NCBI GenBank assembly: GCA_022564995.1
Contig: JADFKK010000060.1
Location: 1 to 32,225, forward strand
Direction: 5' to 3'
DNA: 32,225 nucleotides
From: Planctomycetota bacterium
Lineage (GTDB): Bacteria; Planctomycetota; Planctomycetia; Pirellulales; JADFKK01
A model generated the notes under the pieces. The model had not been told where the DNA came from and searched no databases. It was given only the letters and a program-made list of their open reading frames with translations. The stretch's first letter is position 1, and every line of letters begins with the position of its first letter. The translations under genes and the position numbers were made by a program. Shown here one piece after another: positions 6,162-14,745 of this stretch.

Positions 6162-8378
6162 ATGTCCATCTCCGATCCTCAACACGACCGCTGGCTTAAC
6201 GAGCGGCTGCGCGACGTGCGGCTGCCCGCGGGGCTGTTGCTGCGCCTGAGGCAGATTGCCAGCGGGGACGACGAGCAGTTGGACCGCGCGCTGTGCGACG
6301 TGCCGCTGCCCGAGGGATTGTTAGCGCGATTGAAGGGAATCCCCGCTACCGGCGACGAAAGGCTGGACGAGCGGCTACGTGACGTGCCTCTGCCGGTTGG
6401 CTTGATCGAACAGCTCAAGGGCATTGCCATCGCCAGCGACGAAGACCTCGACGAGGCAGTCCGCGATGTACCGATACCCGACGAACTGGTGGCGGAGCTA
6501 AAGAAGATCGGCCCGGTGCTTCGCTGGGCCCAGCCGCGGCGGCGGATGCGACGTGTGGCCGATATGGTCCTGACCGCCTCGCTGCTGTTGATGATCGGTG
6601 GGTCGTATCTGGGGGCCATGGCAAGCCTGATGATGGACACCTTGAGCGGAAATCGCCGCCCCGTCGTCGCAGTCCGATCACCCCACGTGAAGGCAGAAAT
6701 CGTCAGGGAGGATTTCGCCTTCGATCTATCGCCGCGGTCCGTCACCCCCGGAAGACCGAAGCAGCTCTTCGGCACGCCGGAAATGCGAACCGAGCTTGCC
6801 TGGCAGTTCGACGGGATTCTTCCGCCCGGCCCGCAAGGCGCGGCGTTCTCGCTGCCGGTGGGATTCTCGCTGGAAGATATCAATACCAACTACATGCTTT
6901 ATCGCTGGGGCGGCTCGTTATTCGCCTCGCCCGGCGAATTTGACATGATCGGGCCAATCCAAACCGTCTCGGCGATCGTGCCGCGGGGCAGCGAGCCTCC
7001 GGCAATCGGGCAATTCGATTGGAAGTTTTACCGCCAACATCGCGTGCTGCCGTTTGTCTCGCCTGCTGCCGAGCCAAGCCTGCGAACCAGCACCGTGCCC
7101 CTGGGAGCAGACACGCACAGCTACGATTTAGTGCAGCGTCGTTTGGCCGCCGGCAAGCTGCCCGACGTCGAGGACGTGCGCGTCGAAGATTTTGCAGCGG
7201 CGATCAACTACCACTTCGCCCCGCCGCGGCGCGATGCCGTGGGGATTCGCACCGCGGCCGGCCCCTCGCCGTTGTCGGCTCACAAGGGCGCTCATCTAAT
7301 TCAGGTGGGGGTGCAGGCGGCCGAGATGCCCTCGGACATGCGGCCAGGCGCGCATCTAACCGTGGCCCTCGATGTGTCGGCCAGCATGGGCTGGCAGGGG
7401 CGCTGGGCCATGACCCAACAAGCGCTACGCGGGCTCATTCGCCGATTAGGGCCGCACGATCGGCTGTCGATTGTTACCTTTAGCGACAAGGCGGAGCGGC
7501 TGATTGAGAACCTTACGGCCAAAGATTCCGACGAAATCCTGGCGGCCATCGACACCTTGAAGCCCGGCAATTCGACCAACGTCGGGGCCGGCCTGGCTTC
7601 CGCCTGCCTGCTGGCGATGGAGGGGGCGCCCGGCCGCGATTCCTCTCGCAGGGTCGTTCTATTGACCGATGGACTGCCGCGACTTAGCAACTCGGCGTCG
7701 GCGCGGATCAAGCAGATCGTCAGCGATGCCCACAGCGACGGGATCACGCTCGAGGTGATCGACCTGAGTGGCGATTTGAAGCCGGACGAGCAATTGAACC
7801 AACTCGCACGCGACGGCGGCGGGGCCGTTCATCCGGCGACCACGGCCAATCAAGTTCGTTGGGCTCTGCTGGAAGGTCTGACGGGACGCTCCGAAGTGGT
7901 GGCCTCGAAAGTCCATTTGAAGGTGCGGTTCTTCCCCGAAGCCGTCGCGATGTACCGACTCATTGGACACGAGCCGGGCATCAAAACCGGGTCTTTGGAG
8001 GTCGATTTGAGGGCCGGGCAGTCGACGACCGGCCTGTTCGAGGTCGTGCTGAGGCCCAATCAGGTCAATCGGGTCGCCGAGGCGGAACTCACCTGGCTTG
8101 ATCCACGCGACGGCCGCCTGCATCGCCGCACCCAGCCGATTAGCCGGCTGCAGTTCGCCGCCACCTATCGCGAGGCGCCGCTTTCGCTACAAGCCGCCAC
8201 GCTGGTGGCCGCCACGGCCGAGATCCTCCGCGGGTCGAAGCACGTGCAGGGCAAGACGCTCGACGACGTATTGCAGTTCATCCACACCGAGCAGATCAGC
8301 CCCAAAGTCCTCAACTGGCCCTCTTTCCGCCGATTTCAGACGCTGGCCGAAGCGGCCCAGCGGCTCGGCGGCCTGTAG
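6162..8378 (+). CDS. Membrane-anchored von Willebrand factor A protein (YfbK-like) with N-terminal 28-aa repeats
   Basis: The ATG at 6162 gives 738 residues; an upstream in-frame ATG at 6087 runs through a repeat and is not used. Residues 11-116 hold four copies of a 28-residue repeat, each with the core D-V-x-[LI]-P (Asp18, Asp46, Asp74, Asp102) followed by a Leu-rich helix. A basic stretch (RRRMRR) then precedes one membrane helix at about 133-156, which predicts cytoplasmic repeats and an extracytoplasmic remainder. A segment around GKLPDVEDVRVEDFAAAINY matches the N-terminal domain of YfbK-type proteins. The VWA domain has a complete metal site: Asp404-x-Ser406-x-Ser408, Thr472, Asp503. 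The C-terminal part fits the conserved tail of the same family. Located 110 bp after the ECF sigma gene, it may be a sensor or anti-sigma partner; that role is inferred from order and topology only. Confidence 0.82.
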   Translation: MSISDPQHDRWLNERLRDVRLPAGLLLRLRQIASGDDEQLDRALCDVPLPEGLLARLKGIPATGDERLDERLRDVPLPVGLIEQLKGIAIASDEDLDEAVRDVPIPDELVAELKKIGPVLRWAQPRRRMRRVADMVLTASLLLMIGGSYLGAMASLMMDTLSGNRRPVVAVRSPHVKAEIVREDFAFDLSPRSVTPGRPKQLFGTPEMRTELAWQFDGILPPGPQGAAFSLPVGFSLEDINTNYMLYRWGGSLFASPGEFDMIGPIQTVSAIVPRGSEPPAIGQFDWKFYRQHRVLPFVSPAAEPSLRTSTVPLGADTHSYDLVQRRLAAGKLPDVEDVRVEDFAAAINYHFAPPRRDAVGIRTAAGPSPLSAHKGAHLIQVGVQAAEMPSDMRPGAHLTVALDVSASMGWQGRWAMTQQALRGLIRRLGPHDRLSIVTFSDKAERLIENLTAKDSDEILAAIDTLKPGNSTNVGAGLASACLLAMEGAPGRDSSRRVVLLTDGLPRLSNSASARIKQIVSDAHSDGITLEVIDLSGDLKPDEQLNQLARDGGGAVHPATTANQVRWALLEGLTGRSEVVASKVHLKVRFFPEAVAMYRLIGHEPGIKTGSLEVDLRAGQSTTGLFEVVLRPNQVNRVAEAELTWLDPRDGRLHRRTQPISRLQFAATYREAPLSLQAATLVAATAEILRGSKHVQGKTLDDVLQFIHTEQISPKVLNWPSFRRFQTLAEAAQRLGGL

Positions 8379-8397
8379 GAGCCTGTTGGAGAAGTCG

Positions 8398-8506
8398 ATC
8401 CTAGCCCGAAGCGTCAGTTTTGCAATTGCGTAAAACAGCCGCGGAGCGGCGACATCGAATAGCCTGGGGCGTGAGCCCCAGGAAATCTTACGCTTCGGGC
8501 TAGGAT
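8398..8506. repeat. Nested palindromic intergenic repeat
   Basis: ATCCTAGCCCGAAGCGT (8398-8414) is repeated as a perfect 17-bp inverted copy at 8490-8506. Two smaller hairpins lie inside: GCCGC-GGA-GCGGC (8438-8450) and CCTGGGGC-GTGA-GCCCCAGG (8463-8482). The block starts 20 bases after the VWA stop codon. It could fold into a branched RNA and act as a transcript end, but has no T-run. Confidence 0.8.
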
Positions 8507-8912
8507 ATTTGTCCCATGGTCGCCGTCGGAGACGCCTCCTGCATGCCATTCGGGGGGTGATTCCCGCGATTCCGGCCGCCTGGTCGGGCCAGGGCGCGAA
8601 TAAAATCGACTGGTCCTGCTGAACTGATAGTAGTCGGCCGTCAAGCGAGAAAAAACGGCCCCGATTGGCCGTGGCAGGTTGCCTAAGTCCGGTCGAGAAT
8701 ATAATGTTTGGTGGAAGAGGCGTTGGACGGGAAGGCTGGCTCCGGAACCCGGCCGTCCCTGCAATGGACCCCATGTGACTCCCCTGCATCGAGTCGATCG
8801 GCGAGATGTTTATCACCTGCGGTGTTTGCAATTCCCCCGGCCGCCTCTCGCCGGTGACGAGCCCGCGAGCGCGGCGCCGTCAGTCCCAGCTTGTGCTGAA
8901 GGAACGAACACG
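8507..8912. other. Gene-free leader region before the first TPR gene
   Basis: Together with the repeat at 8398-8506 this makes a 534-bp stretch without a convincing gene. A frame open from 8679 runs into the TPR gene, but its N-terminal 78 residues have no signal peptide and unlikely composition. I see only a possible promoter at 8679-8705 and a GGACGG/CCGTCC pairing near 8730-8760. Confidence 0.5.
8679..8705 (+). promoter_or_regulatory. Possible sigma70-type promoter for the TPR/ExbBD cluster
   Basis: A perfect TATAAT at 8700-8705 is preceded by TTGCCT at 8679-8684, a 15-base spacer that is shorter than ideal. It would give a leader of about 200 bases before the ATG at 8913. Confidence 0.35.
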
Positions 8913-11900
8913 ATGAAGCTTTCATTGACTCAAGCGGTGGTTACCGCCGCGATGCTATGCAGCGCGGTTTTTTCGCTGGCGCTGCCCACAGCGCGCGCGG
9001 CCGAGCCAGCCACAGACTTTCTGAACGAGTTGCGTGCCCATCGCTACTACGACATGGCGATGTTGTATTTGGCCGAAGCCCGCACGAACCCGCGGATCGA
9101 CGACGCCTGGAAAGAGACGATCACCTACGAGGAAGGCGTCACGCTGTTGGAAAGCGCGATGGCGATTGGCAATCGCGATTTGCGTGTCCAACAGCTGAAC
9201 GAAGGACAAGACAAAATCAAGAAGTTCGTGGCCGAGCATCCCAATCATCCCAAGGCGATTGGCGCCAACGGCAAATTAGCCGACGCCCTGGCTCGCCGCG
9301 GCATGGGGCTGGTATTCGACGCCAAACAGTCGTCGGCCGCCGGGCGCAAGGCCGCGATGCTGAAAGAAGCCCGCGGCTTTTACGACGAGGCGCAAGAGAA
9401 GTTGGCCGAAACGCTCAAGGCGCTGTTCGCCATTCTCAACGACAAAAAGGAGTTTCCCCCAGGGCTTCTGCCGGGAGCGAAGTTTGACCGACGCAAGGCG
9501 CTCCGCAGTCAAGTGGTCGAAGCCAAGTTCAACAGCGCCAAGGTGGCCTATCTGATGGCGGCGACGGCCGAAGAGCCGGGCGGCGAGGAGCACAAGCAAT
9601 TGCTGATCGCCGCGGCAGTAAAGTACCAGAAGCTGGGCGAGGTATTTCGGGTTCGCGGACTGTGGGGACTGTACGCCCGACAGCGCGAAGGCGTTTGTTA
9701 TCTGGAGGCCGAAAAACACAAGGAAGCCCTCACTGCGTTCAACCACGTCATGCTGCAGGGAGACGAACCGCCGCCGCTGTTTACGATGAAGATCCAGACG
9801 ATGCCCCACGTGCTCAAGTCGTTCATCGCCTTGAAGGAATTCGATTCCGATCGAGTCAAGGAGACGCTGGTCAACGCCGCGAAGTACCTGAAGAGTTTTC
9901 GGGGCCGCGCGGCCGGTGATAAAGACGCTTTGGAACTGCGTTATCATCTGGCGCTGCTCCACCAAGCCATGGCCAATGAGGCCAAAGAGAACAAGGACGG
10001 TCGCAACAACAAGGAGGTCGTGAAGCTGGCTCGGGAAGGATTGAAATTCCCTTCCGCGAGAAGAAAAGACTTCAAAAAGCTCCTGGAAAATCTCGGCCGG
10101 GTGGTCAAGGTCGATCTGATAGATGAAGGCCCGCCCACGTTCGCCAGCCTGTTGGAGCAGGCCGGCCAGGCCCGCCACAAATGGCAAGCGGCCGTGCAGA
10201 CGGCCGCGGCGGCCAAAGAGAACAAGCCCAACCTGCTACAGAAGGCGGACGACGCAAAGACCAAGACGTTAGGTCTCTATCAGCTCGCGCTGCGGGCCAT
10301 CGAACCCGGCACAGACACGATACCCCCCACGACCATCTCGCAGATCACGTATGCCCAAACGGCGATGGCCTACGTCCATCTCGTCAGCGGAGAGTATTAC
10401 GAGACGGCCGTGCTCGGCGAGTTCGTGGCCCGAAATTTTCCCGGCTCCCACAGTGCCGCGCGTGCAGCCGGTTACGCCCTGCTCGCCTACAAACAGTTGT
10501 ATCGCGAGGCCGTCGTGGCCGAAGCAGCCGAGTTGGCCAAAGCGGGCACGCCCAAGACGTTCGAGGCCGGCCATGTGGTCGATCTGGCCCTCTTCATCGT
10601 CGAAGAGTTTCCCAAATCGTCCGAGTTCAGCAAGGCCTTCGAGGCCCTGATCCTGTACTCGATCCGTCTCGAAGAACTAGACAAGGCGGCCGGCTTTCTC
10701 GAAAAAGTAGAGACCAACAACCCCGCCCGAGCGGCTGGCGAAATGAGAGTCGGTCAGGCTTACTGGTATAAATATCGCAGGCTCAATGCGCAGGTTGAAG
10801 AAGATCGCCCATCGCCGGCCGTGTTGGGTCCGCTGCTGGCGAAGGCGAAGAAATTGCTCCTCGACGGCATTAAGCACGTCGACAAAGTCGGCAGCGTCGA
10901 CCGAAACACCGCCAGCGCGGCCCTGTCGCTGGCCAGAATATATCTCGATACAACCGACTCCGACGAGTCGATCAAGTGGTTGGAAGACAAGAGATTCGGT
11001 GCCCTGACTTTGATCGCCGCCAAGCACGAAGTGTCGAAGGATCTGAGTTTTGTCAGACGTGCCTATGGCTTGGCTCTGCGGGCGTACGTCACGGCCACAA
11101 CTCCCCAACTTGACAAGGCCAACGAAATACTCGACCGGCTCGAGAAACTGACCGAAGGCGACGCCGACGGCGCTAAGAAGCTAACCGCCAGCCTGATCAG
11201 CATCGCCAGTGATTTGGAGAAAATGATCTACGATCTTCCTGCCGACAAGCAAGAGAAGAAGGCTCAAATCATCAAAGGGTTTGAGGTCTTTCTCCAACGT
11301 ATCGAGGCGCGGGGCGGCGGAAACCTAAGCTTGTCGGTGTCGCGCTGGATGGCCGGCACGTGGTTCAAGCTGGCCGAGGGAGGCCAGGGCAAACGCAAAG
11401 AGCCCGACGCTGACGACCGGCGGCGTTACGACAAGTCGATCGAGCTGTACAAGAACATACTCAGCAAGTCCAAAGAGTTTAAGCTTGCTGAAGCGATCGC
11501 GCTGTCGATCAACATCCGTCTGGCCATCTGCTATAAGAAAATCGGCGAATTTGAAGATGCCACCGACCTGCTGACGAAGCTGCTCCGGAAAAAACTTTAC
11601 CTGCGATTGCAGATCGAGGCGGCCCGCGTCTATCAGGAACAGGCTGAAAGGCGCGGCGACGCCGACTTCTTCAAACGCGCGATCGGCGGCGGAGAAAAAG
11701 ACCCCCAGACGGGCAAGAAAACAATCTGGGGCTGGCAAACCTTGTCGAAGAAGATGGCCCCCTTGCGCGAAAAAAAGGCTTCCTACCATAAAGCTTTCCA
11801 CACAGCCCAATACAACGCGGCCACCTGTTGGTTCCAATACGGCTTACAGGCCGAGAATGACGTTAAGGATAAATCACTCGGGTATGCCATCCTGGTGCTC

Positions 11901-11993
11901 GACAACACCCGCATCCACGACCCGGAGATGGGCGGAAAGCAGTGGAAGGCAAAGTACGATCGACTGCGAAAGGAAATTGAAGCTGAGCGGTAG
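8913..11993 (+). CDS. Large exported TPR-repeat protein
   Basis: The ATG at 8913 is preceded by GAAGGAAC at 8898-8904 and opens onto a clear Sec signal peptide (VVTAAMLCSAVFSLALPTARA, split here as VVTAAMLCSAVFS and LALPTARA), with cleavage before AEPATDF; the product has 1026 residues. The mature protein is almost all alpha-helical and rich in Lys, Glu, Ala and Leu, with many helix pairs of TPR spacing, for example YYETAVLGEFVARNFPGSHS and LYKNILSKSKEFKLAEAIA. A TPR solenoid of this size usually serves as a protein-binding scaffold. It begins a same-strand cluster of a second TPR protein, ExbB and two ExbD proteins, so it probably works with this envelope motor in the periplasm. No enzyme motif is visible. 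Confidence 0.75.
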   Translation: MKLSLTQAVVTAAMLCSAVFSLALPTARAAEPATDFLNELRAHRYYDMAMLYLAEARTNPRIDDAWKETITYEEGVTLLESAMAIGNRDLRVQQLNEGQDKIKKFVAEHPNHPKAIGANGKLADALARRGMGLVFDAKQSSAAGRKAAMLKEARGFYDEAQEKLAETLKALFAILNDKKEFPPGLLPGAKFDRRKALRSQVVEAKFNSAKVAYLMAATAEEPGGEEHKQLLIAAAVKYQKLGEVFRVRGLWGLYARQREGVCYLEAEKHKEALTAFNHVMLQGDEPPPLFTMKIQTMPHVLKSFIALKEFDSDRVKETLVNAAKYLKSFRGRAAGDKDALELRYHLALLHQAMANEAKENKDGRNNKEVVKLAREGLKFPSARRKDFKKLLENLGRVVKVDLIDEGPPTFASLLEQAGQARHKWQAAVQTAAAAKENKPNLLQKADDAKTKTLGLYQLALRAIEPGTDTIPPTTISQITYAQTAMAYVHLVSGEYYETAVLGEFVARNFPGSHSAARAAGYALLAYKQLYREAVVAEAAELAKAGTPKTFEAGHVVDLALFIVEEFPKSSEFSKAFEALILYSIRLEELDKAAGFLEKVETNNPARAAGEMRVGQAYWYKYRRLNAQVEEDRPSPAVLGPLLAKAKKLLLDGIKHVDKVGSVDRNTASAALSLARIYLDTTDSDESIKWLEDKRFGALTLIAAKHEVSKDLSFVRRAYGLALRAYVTATTPQLDKANEILDRLEKLTEGDADGAKKLTASLISIASDLEKMIYDLPADKQEKKAQIIKGFEVFLQRIEARGGGNLSLSVSRWMAGTWFKLAEGGQGKRKEPDADDRRRYDKSIELYKNILSKSKEFKLAEAIALSINIRLAICYKKIGEFEDATDLLTKLLRKKLYLRLQIEAARVYQEQAERRGDADFFKRAIGGGEKDPQTGKKTIWGWQTLSKKMAPLREKKASYHKAFHTAQYNAATCWFQYGLQAENDVKDKSLGYAILVLDNTRIHDPEMGGKQWKAKYDRLRKEIEAER

Positions 11994-12015
11994 TTGCCCG
12001 TTGAACGAGTCTGTA

Positions 12016-12077
12016 GGAGGCGACTCCTGTCGCCGATTCCAGTGAAACGTCGATTCTCGGCGACAGGAGTCGCCTCC
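12016..12077. repeat. 21-bp perfect inverted repeat between the two TPR genes
   Basis: GGAGGCGACTCCTGTCGCCG plus A (12016-12036) pairs perfectly with 12057-12077 across a 20-base loop. The stem ends 27 bases before the next ATG. Each arm also contains a small internal palindrome-like GGCGACxxxTGTCGCC. With no T-run after it, it is more likely a mobile palindromic repeat or mRNA-stabilising hairpin than a terminator. Confidence 0.9.
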
Positions 12078-12104
12078 TCCAGAAGATCCCCCAAGGAGAT
12101 AACG

Positions 12105-13163
12105 ATGAAACTTTTTTCTATGACGGTCGGCCTTGTGCTGCTGGCCCTGACGGCGCCCACCACGTTTGCCGCCGTCTCGGTCAAAACCGCGACGAAGAGT
12201 GAATCCGGCCAAGAGATCATAGGAATGACCACCACGATAGTGACCATTAGGCGGAACGCCCTGAAGATACCGATTCAGGTCAATGAAATCTTGTGGATTC
12301 GCTACAGCAACGAGAGTCCGTTGATGCCGAAGGTGCGCGAGTTCGCCGCCAGCGGACGTTACGAAGACGCGATCGAACGGCTCGGCAGGATCAGGGTCAA
12401 TACCGGAGAGAACTCCTACGAGACCCAAGAGGTCGAATTCTATTCCGCATTTTGTCGCGCGCAGATGGCCCTGGGCGGTACCGTCAAACGGACGGTGGGA
12501 GTCAAGGCGTTGGGCGTCTTCATCAGCAAGCATCCCAATAACTACCATGTGCTCAGGTGCCGCGAATTGCTCGGACGCTTGGAAGTTGCGTTGGGACATT
12601 ACAAAGAAGCAGAGGAACACTACCTGGCGCTCGTCAACACCAACTGGCCCGACTATAAAATCCAGGCTTACACCGCGGTGGGCGAATCCGCGGTGGCCCA
12701 GGGGAATCTTGCCAAGGCGCAGGGCGATGCCTCGGCGGCCCAGGAGAAATTTGCCAGGGCACAGTCGATGTTCAACCGTGCCTTGAAAATCGAAGCAGCC
12801 GACGAGAGATCAGCCCAAAACAAGCATGTCGCGCGGATCGGCGTGGCGCGCTGTCTGGCCGAAAGCGGCGACGTGGCTGGGGGCATCGCCGCGATCAATG
12901 AGGTGATCAAAAAGGTTGGCCCCGAGGCGCGGATGCTGCTGCCCCGGGCCTATCTGGCCCTGGGGTATTGCTACAAAATGGACAACAAGCCCAAGCAAGC
13001 CGTGCTGCAGTTTCTGATGGTCGATTTGATCTACAACGCACATCGCGCTTCGCACGCCGAGGCCCTGAAAAATCTGGTGGGCCTGTGGGAAGTGACCAAA
13101 AACATCGAGAATACACGGCGCGCCAAGCGTAGATTGAAGCAATTGTATCCCGGCGTCGGCTGA
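12105..13163 (+). CDS. Exported TPR-repeat protein
   Basis: A 352-residue protein. The ATG at 12105 has AAGGAG at 12093-12098 and starts a signal peptide (MKLFSMTVGLVLLALTAPTT, cleavage near FAA). A short N-terminal region (about 40-70) of alternating hydrophobic residues precedes helix pairs of TPR type, such as SGRYEDAIERLGRIR, LGHYKEAEEHYLALV and NKPKQAVLQFLMVDLIYNAH. The chain ends in a basic segment RRAKRRLKQLYPG. It follows the larger TPR gene after a 111-bp gap with a strong hairpin and precedes exbB by 139 bp. Like its neighbour it is probably periplasmic and a partner of the ExbB/ExbD complex. The longer frame back to 11994 is rejected because it reads through the inverted repeat. 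Confidence 0.75.
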   Translation: MKLFSMTVGLVLLALTAPTTFAAVSVKTATKSESGQEIIGMTTTIVTIRRNALKIPIQVNEILWIRYSNESPLMPKVREFAASGRYEDAIERLGRIRVNTGENSYETQEVEFYSAFCRAQMALGGTVKRTVGVKALGVFISKHPNNYHVLRCRELLGRLEVALGHYKEAEEHYLALVNTNWPDYKIQAYTAVGESAVAQGNLAKAQGDASAAQEKFARAQSMFNRALKIEAADERSAQNKHVARIGVARCLAESGDVAGGIAAINEVIKKVGPEARMLLPRAYLALGYCYKMDNKPKQAVLQFLMVDLIYNAHRASHAEALKNLVGLWEVTKNIENTRRAKRRLKQLYPGVG

Positions 13164-13219
13164 TCCGCGGCAGGAGACTGGCCCCGGGCCGTTTTGCGGC
13201 GATAAAAAGGTGGGGCGCA

Positions 13220-13237
13220 GGTGCTTTACGAAGCACC
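13220..13237. repeat. Small hairpin GGTGCTT-TACG-AAGCACC upstream of exbB
   Basis: A 7-bp perfect stem with a TACG loop. It lies in the gap between the second TPR gene and exbB and overlaps the proposed -35 box at 13225-13230, so it could affect promoter use. Confidence 0.55.
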
Positions 13238-13254
13238 CGGCCGCATAGTAAAAT
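13225..13254 (+). promoter_or_regulatory. Possible sigma70-type promoter for exbB
   Basis: TTTACG (13225-13230, four consensus matches) and TAAAAT (13249-13254, five matches) are 18 bases apart, about 50 bases before the ATG at 13303. This suggests exbB-exbD-exbD can be transcribed separately from the TPR genes. Confidence 0.45.
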
Positions 13255-13302
13255 GTAGGATTCCGATTCGTATGCGATAAGAAACTTCCCTTGGAGGCAT
13301 TC

Positions 13303-14091
13303 ATGCAGATTCGAGACTTGACCCGTCGGGCTCTGGCCGCGGCTTGCGCGCTGGCGATGTTGCTTATGATCCCCGGGGTGTTCACAGCACTTTCGCTCGG
13401 TGACCCCACGCCGGCCGTCGCACAGGATTCCGACGACGACAAAGGGGCATCCTCGGATAGCGAGTCGTTGTTGGCAAAGGCCATTACATCGCTAGGCATA
13501 GTTTTCGGGCCGTTGTTTCTGATTGTTTCGTTCGCGCTGGTCGCGCTGATTGTGATGAACATTCTCACGGCCCGGCGCGACAACATCGCGCCGATCCATC
13601 TGGTCGAGGGCTTCGAGGATCATCTCAACGAGAAACGCTTCCAGGAGGCCTACGAAATGGCCAAGAACGACGATTCGTTCCTCGGCTTGGTGCTTTCGGC
13701 CGGGCTGGCCAAGCTTTCAGGCGGACACTCCCAAGCCATCGAAGCGATGCAGGAGGTTGGTGAAGAGGAAAACATGAAACTCGACCACAAGCTCAGTTAC
13801 ATCGCCCTGATCGGCACCGTCGCGCCGATGCTCGGCCTGTTGGGCACGGTGGTCGGTATGATCATGGCCTTTTCCGAAATCGGCAATACGCGCGGAGGAA
13901 AACCAGACCCAGTCATATTGGCCCGAAACATCTCGACCGCGCTGTGGACTACGTTCGTGGGCCTGTCGATCGCCATCCCTGCCATCGGCGCGTTCACCAT
14001 CCTTCGCAACCGCGTCTCGCGATTGGTGCTGGAAGTCGGCATCTTGAGCGAAGGCCTGATGGGCCGATTCCAAAACGTCGGTAAGAAATAG
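13303..14091 (+). CDS. exbB: ExbB/TolQ/MotA-family proton channel protein
   Basis: A 262-residue inner-membrane protein that forms the pentameric proton channel with ExbD dimers and converts proton motive force into work on envelope partners. It starts at ATG 13303 with GGAGG at 13293-13297; the ORF also has a TTG at 13291 that overlaps this site. Unlike E. coli ExbB it begins with a cleavable-looking signal peptide (LAAACALAMLLMIPGVF, cleavage after AVA near residue 40) and an acidic spacer. TM1 is about 65-87. The family signature is at about 166-190 (SYIALIGTVAPMLGLLGTVV with following GMIMAF), and TM3 at about 213-233 (LWTTFVGLSIAIPAIGAF). exbD starts four bases after the stop. Confidence 0.88.
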   Translation: MQIRDLTRRALAAACALAMLLMIPGVFTALSLGDPTPAVAQDSDDDKGASSDSESLLAKAITSLGIVFGPLFLIVSFALVALIVMNILTARRDNIAPIHLVEGFEDHLNEKRFQEAYEMAKNDDSFLGLVLSAGLAKLSGGHSQAIEAMQEVGEEENMKLDHKLSYIALIGTVAPMLGLLGTVVGMIMAFSEIGNTRGGKPDPVILARNISTALWTTFVGLSIAIPAIGAFTILRNRVSRLVLEVGILSEGLMGRFQNVGKK

Positions 14092-14095
14092 TGCC

Positions 14096-14521
14096 ATGCG
14101 AATTCATCGAAGACACGAAGACAGCGCCGAGGCCGACCTGACGCCGATGATCGACATGACGTTTCTGCTGATCGCATTTTTCGTCATGCTGATCAACTTT
14201 AACGACAACGACCAGCAGGAAGTCAACTTGCCCAAGAGCGAAGTGGCCAAACCGCCGGAAAAACCGCCCGAGCAATATCTGGTGATTCACGTCACCAAGG
14301 AGGGCAAGGCGATCTACGGCGGCTTTCCGATCGAAGTTTCCGACATGAAGAAGCGTTTGATTACCTACAAACAGCTTCACCAAAACTACAAGGATGCGGT
14401 CATTATCATCCGCGGCGACGAAGACGCGAAAACCGGCAAGGTGCAGGAATTGATCGAGGTTTGCCAGGAACAATCGTTCGATAAATTCAAACTGAGCGCG
14501 CTTATTGAAAAGGATCGCTAA
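14096..14521 (+). CDS. exbD: ExbD/TolR-family protein 1
   Basis: A 141-residue partner of ExbB. Residues 12-35 carry the single N-terminal membrane helix with LTPMIDMTFLLIAFFVML; Asp20 is the proton-carrying aspartate conserved in ExbD, TolR and MotB. The rest is a small periplasmic domain with Pro-rich linker (AKPPEKPPEQYLVI) and a dimerisation-like fold including AVIIIRGDEDAKTGKVQELI. The start lies four bases after exbB, so translation is probably coupled. Length is normal for the family. A second exbD follows after a repeat-filled gap, giving two different ExbD subunits for one ExbB. Confidence 0.88.
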   Translation: MRIHRRHEDSAEADLTPMIDMTFLLIAFFVMLINFNDNDQQEVNLPKSEVAKPPEKPPEQYLVIHVTKEGKAIYGGFPIEVSDMKKRLITYKQLHQNYKDAVIIIRGDEDAKTGKVQELIEVCQEQSFDKFKLSALIEKDR

Positions 14522-14531
14522 GGGCCGCAGC

Positions 14532-14664
14532 CAGCGTGAGCCGCAAGGCGCTAGCCGCGGGTTTTGTGCAGGCCGGCCTCAGCGTGAGCCGCAAGGCGCT
14601 AGCCGCGGGTTTTGTGCGGGAAAACGTAACGTAGATTTACCGGCGGCTAGCGCCTTGCCGCTCA
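14532..14664. repeat. 38-bp direct repeat pair plus a partial inverted copy
   Basis: Positions 14532-14569 and 14580-14617 are identical over 38 bases, starting CAGCGTGAGCCGCAAGGCGC, with a ten-base spacer. A partial inverted copy containing CGGCTAGCGCCTTGC and GCTCA with one mismatch lies at 14644-14664. The inverted copy can pair with either direct copy, giving alternative hairpins. All are within the 224-bp gap between the two exbD genes. Two copies with such a short spacer do not make a CRISPR array. Confidence 0.88.
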
Positions 14665-14745
14665 AAGATTGGTGCCAATGGGCCAACGCCCCGCGGCGGT
14701 CGAGTCCAACAGGGCCATTCCAACAGGGTTAGGTAGAGCAAAACG

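Noticed and set aside
9276..10187. 303-codon frame on the minus strand opposite the large TPR gene
   Set aside because: The plus-strand gene has a signal peptide, ribosome binding site and TPR pattern; the antisense frame is a shadow of GC-rich codon use.
14532..14617. Possible CRISPR array
   Set aside because: Only two repeats, a ten-base spacer, and no cas genes.
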